Origin: BM003 sp963783695
GTDB taxonomy: Bacteria > Pseudomonadota > Gammaproteobacteria > Steroidobacterales > BM003
Reading direction: 5' to 3'
DNA length: 64,000 nucleotides
NCBI GenBank assembly: GCA_963783695.1
Contig: CAWAOM010000008.1
Location: forward strand, 1-64,000
The notes beneath the pieces are model-generated. The model made no database searches. It was given only the letters and a program-made list of their open reading frames with translations, and was not told the origin of the DNA. This document shows, one piece after another, positions 57,883-64,000 of the stretch (position 1 is its first letter; every line of letters starts with the position of its first letter). The position numbers and the translations under genes were made by a program.

Positions 57883-59502
57883 ATGCTGGCGATGAGCTCG
57901 ATATTTTCGCGTTTTCTCGGCGAACTGCATCGTCGCAAGGTGCTGCGCGTGGCGGCAAGTTACGCCATCGTGGCATGGCTGCTGCTGCAGGTCGCGGAAG
58001 TGACTTTCGAACCGCTGCACATCCCGGACTGGGTCATGACGATGGTGGTACTGCTCGCCATTGTCGGGTTTCCGATCGCACTGCTGCTGGCGTGGGCATT
58101 CGACATCACTCCGGGCGGTATCGAGAAGGATTCCGGCACTGCGCAGACCGCAGAGTCGGCGGACAACGCACCGCATCCGTCCATTGCCGTTCTGTCGTTT
58201 GACGATATGAGCCCCGAGCAGGACCAGGAGTATTTTTGCGACGGCATCGCGGAGGAAATTCTCAACCGGCTGGTACAAATCGACAAACTCGGCGTCGCGG
58301 CACGGACGTCGTCGTTCCGCTTCAAAGGTCAGAACGTCGATATCGCCGCTATCGCCCGCGAACTGAATGTCTCCACGATCCTCGAAGGCAGTGTACGCAA
58401 GACCGGCAACCGCCTGCGGGTGACAACTCAGCTGATCAACGCCAGCGACGGCTATCACCTGTGGTCGGACAGCTATGATCGCGAACTCGAGGACGTATTC
58501 GAAATCCAGGAAGAAATTGCGGCGAACGTTGCCGCGGCGCTGGAGCTGACCCTGGTTGCCCGTCCGCCGCAACGCTATGGCACGGAAAACGTCGAAGCAT
58601 ACGAGTACTATCTCAAGGGTTTTTATTTCTTCCATCGCTGGGGCCCGACCAACGTGCGCTACGGCGTCGACATGTTTTCCAAGGCGGTCGCCGCCGATCC
58701 CGGCTATGCCCTCGCCTGGGCCGCGCTTGCCGACAGCTACGCGATGATCTGCATGTACTGGGATGCAAGCCCGGCCAACCTCGATGGCGCAGACACTGCC
58801 AGTCGCAGGGCGCTGGCTCTGGCGCCCGATCTCGCCGAGGCCCATGTCTCACGCGGACTCTCGTACACGGTGCGACGCAAACACGAAGCCGCGGCCACGG
58901 AGTTCGAAACAGCGTTGAAGCTCGATCCCGACCTGTTCGAGGCTTCCTATTTCTATGGCCGAATTTGTTTTCAGAAAGGCAACCTCGAACAGGCAGCCGC
59001 CCTGTTCGAGCAAGCCGAGCGAGCGCGGCCGGAGGACTTTCAGGCGCCGATTCTGCTGCGCCAGGTTTACAGCAGTCTCGGCCGCGAAGAAGATGCCGAG
59101 GCGGCCGCGCAACGCGGCGTCGACCGGGCAGAGAAGCACCTGCAACTGAATCCCGACGATACCCGCGCGCTCAATCTGGGTTTGGGCGGTTTCGTCACGC
59201 TGGGCAACAAGGAACGTGCCCTCGAATGGGCCGAGCGCTCGCTGGCCATCGACGGCAACAATCCCGATACGCTGTACAACGTGGCCTGCGGTCTTGCCCA
59301 GATCGGCGAACCCGAACGGGCCATGGACAACCTGGAACTTGCCGGTCTGCGCGGCGTGATGATTGCCGAGTGGGCGGAAAACGACTCCGATCTGGAGTCG
59401 CTTCACGAACTGCCGCGGTTCAAGGCAACGATGGAGAAAATCAGGGCGCACGAACTCGAACGCCGCGAGGATCCGCCCGAGAGCCACGATCACGACGGCT
59501 GA
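57883..59502 (+). CDS. Membrane protein with TolB/FlgO-like domain and TPR repeats
   Basis: A 539-residue protein. ATG 57883 has AGGAG 6 nt upstream, better than ATG 57892. The N-terminus FLGELHRRKVLRVAASYAIV is the usual opening of this group, followed by two membrane helices (about 20-68). The FlgO/TolB-N-like domain then reads SIAVLSFDDMSPEQDQEYFC and DGIAEEILNRLVQIDKLGVA, up to NASDGYHLWSDSYDRELEDV. The last 270 residues form TPR-like pairs (AAVAADPGYALAWAALADSY, ALKLDPDLFEASYFYGRICF). Related proteins often carry a winged helix or cyclase domain; here there is none. Function unknown. Confidence 0.85.
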   Translation: MLAMSSIFSRFLGELHRRKVLRVAASYAIVAWLLLQVAEVTFEPLHIPDWVMTMVVLLAIVGFPIALLLAWAFDITPGGIEKDSGTAQTAESADNAPHPSIAVLSFDDMSPEQDQEYFCDGIAEEILNRLVQIDKLGVAARTSSFRFKGQNVDIAAIARELNVSTILEGSVRKTGNRLRVTTQLINASDGYHLWSDSYDRELEDVFEIQEEIAANVAAALELTLVARPPQRYGTENVEAYEYYLKGFYFFHRWGPTNVRYGVDMFSKAVAADPGYALAWAALADSYAMICMYWDASPANLDGADTASRRALALAPDLAEAHVSRGLSYTVRRKHEAAATEFETALKLDPDLFEASYFYGRICFQKGNLEQAAALFEQAERARPEDFQAPILLRQVYSSLGREEDAEAAAQRGVDRAEKHLQLNPDDTRALNLGLGGFVTLGNKERALEWAERSLAIDGNNPDTLYNVACGLAQIGEPERAMDNLELAGLRGVMIAEWAENDSDLESLHELPRFKATMEKIRAHELERREDPPESHDHDG

Positions 59503-59621
59503 GCCGGCCGCCAACGCCACCGATGGCCATTGCACGTCCCCGGCAGCGCTACTGAGTCGAGATTTCAATTTCTCTAAATTATGTTACTCTTCATGGCCTT
59601 GGGGGCTGTATTTAAACTTGA

Positions 59622-60401
59622 ATGAGCAATAACTCGCAGGGACCACAGCGGCAACGTATTCTCGTTCTCAACCCGAAAGGCGGGTCGGGCAAGACGACCG
59701 TGTCGACCAATCTTGCGGCCTACCTGGCGAACCAGGGCAACCCGACCGCCCTGATGGATTACGATCCGCAGGCATCGGCGATGCGCTGGCTCAGCAAACG
59801 TCCGGACGATCGTCCACAGATTTTCGGGGTCGAGGCACACAAGCCCAATGTCAATGTAACCCGGAGCTGGCAACTGCGCGTGCCGCCCGAAACCCGCTAC
59901 CTGGTTGTCGATTCGCCGGCCGCGATTGCCCCGCACCAACTGTACGATTTCACCCGTGACGCGGACGCCATACTGGTGCCGGTAGGGACATCCGATATCG
60001 ACATCCATGCCGCATCGCGCTTTATCGCCGACCTGTTGCTCAAAGCGAAGGTCAACCGGCGCAGCGGCAACATTGGCGTCATTGCCAACCGGGTCAAAAC
60101 CCAGACCGTCGCCTATCGCAACCTGATGCGTTTTGTCTACCGGCTGGCAATTCCGGTCATTGGCGTGCTCCGCGACAGCCAGAGTTATCTGCATGCGGCC
60201 GATGAGGGTCTCGGAATTCACGAATTCAAACGCCATCGCGTAAGCAAGGATATCGCGCAGTGGGAACCGTTGACCGCATGGCTGGAGGCGCGGCTTAGCA
60301 TGCTGGAGGCGCGCGAGTCGTCGATGGCAGCGGCAACACCCCGGGAGAGCGAAAATACCTCCGACTCCAAGGTCGTCGCGTTCGCCCGCCCGACAGGCTG
60401 A
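59622..60401 (+). CDS. ParA/Soj-like ATPase
   Basis: A 259-residue protein. The deviant Walker A is LNPKGGSGKTTVSTNLAAYL (about 16-35), with Walker A' DYDPQASAMRWLS and Walker B VVDSPAAIAPHQL. The C-terminus is variable. ParA-type ATPases position DNA, flagella or chemoreceptors on the nucleoid or membrane. No parB or other partition gene is adjacent, so the cargo is unknown. It is transcribed in the same direction as the TPR gene, 119 bp downstream, and precedes uup. Confidence 0.9.
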   Translation: MSNNSQGPQRQRILVLNPKGGSGKTTVSTNLAAYLANQGNPTALMDYDPQASAMRWLSKRPDDRPQIFGVEAHKPNVNVTRSWQLRVPPETRYLVVDSPAAIAPHQLYDFTRDADAILVPVGTSDIDIHAASRFIADLLLKAKVNRRSGNIGVIANRVKTQTVAYRNLMRFVYRLAIPVIGVLRDSQSYLHAADEGLGIHEFKRHRVSKDIAQWEPLTAWLEARLSMLEARESSMAAATPRESENTSDSKVVAFARPTG

Positions 60402-60491
60402 CCGCCCTGCCACGGCGCGGCACCAGGCCCTTCTTCTCTTATACTGGCGGCCCACTTCGCCATTTGACCCGCCCCAAGCGAGTTTCCGTCA

Positions 60492-62414
60492 ATGTCTCTT
60501 CTCCGGTTCGACAAGGTATCCCTCGCGTTCGGTCATCACGAGTTACTGACCGCGGTGGACTTCTCTGTCAACACGGGAGAAAAGGTCTGCCTGCTCGGCC
60601 GCAACGGAGAGGGGAAATCGACATTACTGAAGCTGATCAGCGGTGAACTCGCGCCCGATGACGGGGTCATCCGGCTACGCCCGGGAGCCCGGGTAGCGTG
60701 CCTTGCGCAGACCACTGACACGATCAGCGGGAATCTCGTGTTCGACGTTGTGGCCAGCGGCATGCCTGAAACCGGTGCCCTGATCGGCGAGTATCAGCAA
60801 GCCGCGGCAAGACTTGGGGATGGCGCGGACAGCGCCGCCGCCGGCGATCTGGAACGGTTGCAACATCAGCTCGAAGCCGGCGACGGCTGGCGCCTCAACC
60901 AACGGGTGGAAACAGTCCTGTCGCGGCTCTCGCTGGATGGCACTGCACCGTTTGCTGCCCTTTCCGGCGGGCAGCAGCGCCGGGTCCTGCTGGCACGCGC
61001 GCTGGTGTGCGAGCCTGACCTGCTGCTGCTTGACGAACCGACCAACCATCTCGACATAGACGCGATCGCATGGTTGGAGGAATTCGCCAACGACTTCTCC
61101 GGCGCACTGCTTTTCGTCAGCCACGACCGCGCCTTCGTGCGCCGTGTGGCGACCCGGATTTGCGAACTCGATCGCGGCAGGCTGAGTTCGTGGGAGACCG
61201 ATTACGACACCTACAAGCAACGCAAGCTGGCGCAACTGGAAGCCGAGGCCCGCCAGGCACACCAGGCGGATAAGCTGCTCGCGCAGGAAGAGACCTGGGT
61301 TCGCCAGGGGATCAAGGCACGACGGACCCGCAACGAAGGCCGGGTACGGGCGCTCCAGGCATTGCGTGAGAAACGCCGCCTGCGGCGTGAGCAACGCGCC
61401 AATGTCACGCTGCGGGTTGATGATGCCGAAGTCTCCGGCCGCGTGGTTTTTGAAACCGAGCATGCGTCTGTCGGCTTTGACGGCAAAGCGGTGATTGCCG
61501 ACCTTTCACTGCGCATCCTGCGCGGCGACCGTGTCGGGATCATCGGGCCGAACGGCGCCGGGAAATCGACGCTGATCCGTCTCCTGCTCGGCGAACTGCG
61601 GCCAGACTCGGGCCGCGTTCATCGCGGTACAAAACTGCAGATCGCCTATTTCGATCAGCGCCGCGAGCAGCTCGACCCCGACCGAACCTTGATGGACAGC
61701 GTCGCGGACGGGAACCAGCGCGTCACGATCAACGGCCGCGATCGCCACGTGGCCGGTTACCTGCGCGATTTCCTGTTTCCACCGCAGCGTCTGCAATCGC
61801 CGGTAAGCAGCCTGAGCGGCGGAGAACGCAACCGCCTGTTGCTGGCGCGGCTATTCACCCGCCCGGCAAATCTGCTCGTGCTCGATGAGCCCACCAACGA
61901 TCTCGACGTCGAGACGCTGGAACTGCTGGAGGAGCTGGTAGCCGACTTCGATGGCACCATTCTTCTCGTCAGCCATGACCGCGCCTTTATCGACAACGTG
62001 GTAACCAGTTCGCTGGTATTCGAAGGTAATGCCACTGTCAGCGAATATGTCGGCGGCTACAGCGACTGGCTGCGCCAGCACGGATCTGCGCCGCCGCCAC
62101 GTGGCCGGGCGAAATCCCCGGGCCAGCCCCGGGCAGCAGCGCCGCGGGCAAGCAGCGGCGCAAAACCGCGCAAGCTGAGCTACAAGGAGAACCGCGAACT
62201 CGAGATGCTGCCGGCCCGGATCGAGACTCTGGAAACCGAGCAGGCGGATTTGCAACAGGCGACGAGCGACGCGGACTTTTACCAACAGGACAAGGACTCG
62301 ATCAAAATCGCTCTCGCCCGACTCGAAGAACTGGGCGCTGAACTCGAGCTTGCCTATGCGCGCTGGGAACAGCTCGATGCAACCCAGCGTGCATCCGCCG
62401 GGCACACGCGCTGA
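60492..62414 (+). CDS. uup: ABC-F ATPase Uup
   Basis: A 640-residue ABC-F protein with two ATPase cassettes: Walker A GRNGEGKSTLLKLISGEL (about 36-53) and GPNGAGKSTLIRLLLGEL (about 353-370), signatures LSGGQQRRVLLA and LSGGERNRLLLA, and Walker B LLLLDEPTNHLDIDAIAW and LLVLDEPTNDLDVE. The linker between them is basic and coiled-coil. The C-terminus (about 545-635) is the DNA-binding coiled coil typical of Uup. There is no membrane domain. Uup acts in translation and in suppressing transposon excision. Confidence 0.95.
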   Translation: MSLLRFDKVSLAFGHHELLTAVDFSVNTGEKVCLLGRNGEGKSTLLKLISGELAPDDGVIRLRPGARVACLAQTTDTISGNLVFDVVASGMPETGALIGEYQQAAARLGDGADSAAAGDLERLQHQLEAGDGWRLNQRVETVLSRLSLDGTAPFAALSGGQQRRVLLARALVCEPDLLLLDEPTNHLDIDAIAWLEEFANDFSGALLFVSHDRAFVRRVATRICELDRGRLSSWETDYDTYKQRKLAQLEAEARQAHQADKLLAQEETWVRQGIKARRTRNEGRVRALQALREKRRLRREQRANVTLRVDDAEVSGRVVFETEHASVGFDGKAVIADLSLRILRGDRVGIIGPNGAGKSTLIRLLLGELRPDSGRVHRGTKLQIAYFDQRREQLDPDRTLMDSVADGNQRVTINGRDRHVAGYLRDFLFPPQRLQSPVSSLSGGERNRLLLARLFTRPANLLVLDEPTNDLDVETLELLEELVADFDGTILLVSHDRAFIDNVVTSSLVFEGNATVSEYVGGYSDWLRQHGSAPPPRGRAKSPGQPRAAAPRASSGAKPRKLSYKENRELEMLPARIETLETEQADLQQATSDADFYQQDKDSIKIALARLEELGAELELAYARWEQLDATQRASAGHTR

Positions 62415-62420
62415 TCGCGG

Positions 62421-62741
62421 TTACGGCTTGGTGCGGTTTTTTTCGGCTTCGTAAAGCTCGAGGCACTCCGGCAGATCGTTGAACATTCTTTGCCTTGCTG
62501 CCCCGGCGGCAGTGCGACCGCCATTCCCGTAGTCGCTATAGAAACGTTCGCAGCTGGCGCGATCCTTTTTTTCCTTGTTAACGCAATCTTCGATGGCAGC
62601 CGCTCGCAGCGGAGCGATCTTCGCCGCCCGAGCCGCCTCACATCGTTGCTTCAGGCTGGCTAGCGAGGCGTCTTCCGCGATTGCGCCCGAACCACAAAAA
62701 AGTAATACGGCGAGGGCCGCATGAATACTGTTTTTCAACAT
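62421..62741 (-). CDS. Small exported protein, hypothetical
   Basis: A 106-residue protein with a signal peptide MLKNSIHAALAVLLFCGSGA cleaved near IAED. The mature part is charged, with three cysteines (RCEAARAAK, DCVNKEKKDRASCERF, PECLELYEAEKN). No family is recognised. It converges with uup, 6 bp away. The paired Cys spacing suggests disulfides. Confidence 0.7.
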   Translation of the reverse strand: MLKNSIHAALAVLLFCGSGAIAEDASLASLKQRCEAARAAKIAPLRAAAIEDCVNKEKKDRASCERFYSDYGNGGRTAAGAARQRMFNDLPECLELYEAEKNRTKP

Positions 62742-62848
62742 AATCTTTCCCTTGCCACAGCCTCCGGCGGCGGGCCGGCATACCGCAGGACCTTACTACA
62801 ATTCGGGCGGGCAGCGCTGTGCGGCGGGCGGCATACTGGTACCGCGGA

Positions 62849-63886
62849 TCAGAAGGATGTGAGGAAAGAGGCGGCATTACCGCCCGGGACCATGGCGCGG
62901 CGCGCCCGCTGCAAAAAGCTCTCCGTCGGCTGCGTCGCAGCCGTATCGGTCGCGTCATCCCATTTGACGATCCGCTCGACCCGGCCGCGATGATAAATCC
63001 GTAATTGAGACACAAACGGAATTACCTGCCCCGCGGCATTGCCGTACAACTCGCGATGCAACGCCGGCAGGCGGTACCAGGGTGTGGTCGGACGCGCATG
63101 ATGTGCGTTGTGGAAGCCGAAATTCAGCACCAGCCAGTTGACCCATTCATGGCGCAGCGACAACGGATTGCTGAACGTGTGCGCCTGCTCCCAGGCCTTG
63201 TCGCCACGCCGCGGCGACGGTGCCGTGTCGTAAAGCGTCAGGTTGTAACCGTAGTCATGCTGCACGCTGTCCATGAAACGCAGCACAACCATCATCAGCA
63301 GATATGCGATTGCATACAGCGCAGCGGCGCGCGGCGCGACCACAATCAACACGCCAAACACGCCCAGTCGCACCAGCAGGACCGACAGGTTGCGGAACCG
63401 TTGCCCACGCCGTTGCGGAATAACGAAGGCGTTGATCATCAGCAGCCCGTGCATAACGAGTTCCTGCGCCGGGACATAGCACCATTCCAGCGCGCGGGTC
63501 AGGCGCAGCACAATGGGATGATCGAGAAAGAACTTCTCGTAATCGAACCACACAACATCGTCGTTATCGACATGATGGCGGAAATGTTTGTAGCGAATGT
63601 CTTCGTACGTGCCGTAAGACGCACCGCACAGCCAGGTGAGCATGCGGCCGAGGCGCGCATTGTCGGCATTGCGTCTGAAAATCGTGTTGTGTGCGCACTC
63701 ATGCACCAGGTAAGCGGCAATCACCATGGCGTGAGCCAGTAGCAGCGTTGCCGCCAGGTTGACCAGCCACGATGGACTGAACAGACCGGCGAAACCGGCA
63801 ATGTACCCGAGCGACGCATACAGCAATGCCGCACCATGCCAGACCATGCCAGCGGGTTCCCAGAATTTTTTACTCAACCTCGGCAT
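62849..63886 (-). CDS. Membrane fatty acid desaturase
   Basis: A 345-residue protein from ATG 63886 (an in-frame TTG lies 30 nt upstream). The three histidine boxes of di-iron desaturases are present: HECAHN in AYLVHECAHNTIFRRN, HFRHH in IRYKHFRHHVDNDD, and HNAHH in LNFGFHNAHHARPTTPWYR. Hydrophobic segments between them match the family topology. Desaturases or related hydroxylases introduce double bonds into acyl chains; the chain and position are unknown. It stands alone near the end of the window. Confidence 0.93.
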   Translation of the reverse strand: MPRLSKKFWEPAGMVWHGAALLYASLGYIAGFAGLFSPSWLVNLAATLLLAHAMVIAAYLVHECAHNTIFRRNADNARLGRMLTWLCGASYGTYEDIRYKHFRHHVDNDDVVWFDYEKFFLDHPIVLRLTRALEWCYVPAQELVMHGLLMINAFVIPQRRGQRFRNLSVLLVRLGVFGVLIVVAPRAAALYAIAYLLMMVVLRFMDSVQHDYGYNLTLYDTAPSPRRGDKAWEQAHTFSNPLSLRHEWVNWLVLNFGFHNAHHARPTTPWYRLPALHRELYGNAAGQVIPFVSQLRIYHRGRVERIVKWDDATDTAATQPTESFLQRARRAMVPGGNAASFLTSF

Positions 63887-64000
63887 GCCATTTCGCCCGG
63901 CCCCGTGTTTTCTCAAGACTGCGTCTGCCGGACATGAATTTTACGCTAGTTGCCGTGGCGCTGGTGGCATCGCGCAGATACAGACGATGCTGCCATCGGC
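63887..64000. other. Upstream region of the desaturase, window end
   Basis: The last 114 bp should contain the desaturase promoter. No gene or clear promoter sequence was identified. Confidence 0.4.

Noticed and set aside
57393..57938. 181-codon leftward frame in the 57.4-57.9 kb gap
   Set aside because: It overlaps the start of the TPR gene, and has Arg/Ser-rich composition typical of a chance GC-rich frame.

Overview
The window is about 60% GC, densely coded on both strands, and free of insertion sequences, phage genes and CRISPR arrays. Gene families (SbcCD, Uup, YceH, an OmpR-family pair with a Spy/CpxP-type protein, a chaperone-usher pilus, TonB C-terminal domain, many lipoproteins) point to a Gram-negative gammaproteobacterium, perhaps an environmental or marine lineage near Woeseia/Steroidobacter. 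That placement is inferred from gene content only.

Layout. 1-9 kb: an enoyl-CoA hydratase-like gene; an SGNH protein divergent from a carbamoyltransferase-SxtJ-DUF5989 set; a large flavoprotein with a START-like tail, flanked by diverged 76-bp direct repeats; and a di-haem peroxidase. 9-16 kb: a CAU-anticodon tRNA, small membrane proteins, a CPBP protease, and a three-gene run of DAHL-type histidine kinase, double-receiver regulator and TonB-like protein preceded by a perfect CRP-type palindrome. 16-31 kb: a Cpx-like system with a divergent Spy-type protein, an ABC1 kinase, sbcC/sbcD with a WYL regulator, a thioesterase overlapping a DRG-type GTPase, an amidohydrolase and several exported proteins. 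31-36 kb: LemA, a cyclic-nucleotide-binding protein, an alpha/beta hydrolase, and a run of small envelope proteins (VOC lipoprotein, micro-lipoprotein, Cys-rich repeat protein, META lipoprotein).

36-44 kb holds the two most interesting regions. First, an exported protein with protein-kinase-like-fold motifs (Fam20/HipA type) overlaps by 4 bp an exported metallophosphoesterase, suggesting a periplasmic phosphorylation/dephosphorylation pair. Second, a c-di-GMP-I riboswitch precedes a chaperone-usher pilus operon. Its major pilin needs three +1 frame corrections, and a strong hairpin sits at the pilin/chaperone junction.

44-64 kb: two M3-type lipoprotein peptidases bracket an SPFH protein, an Arc-like ribbon-helix-helix protein and a glutathione transferase. 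Then come a CASTOR/POLLUX-like channel, a hybrid sensor kinase with a CheY-type partner, YceH, a DUF962/Mpo1-like protein, a TolB/FlgO-like TPR protein, an orphan ParA, Uup and a fatty acid desaturase.

Signalling and envelope functions dominate: three two-component systems, one c-di-GMP riboswitch and about fifteen exported or lipid-anchored proteins. All family assignments come from motifs read by eye. No database search was run.
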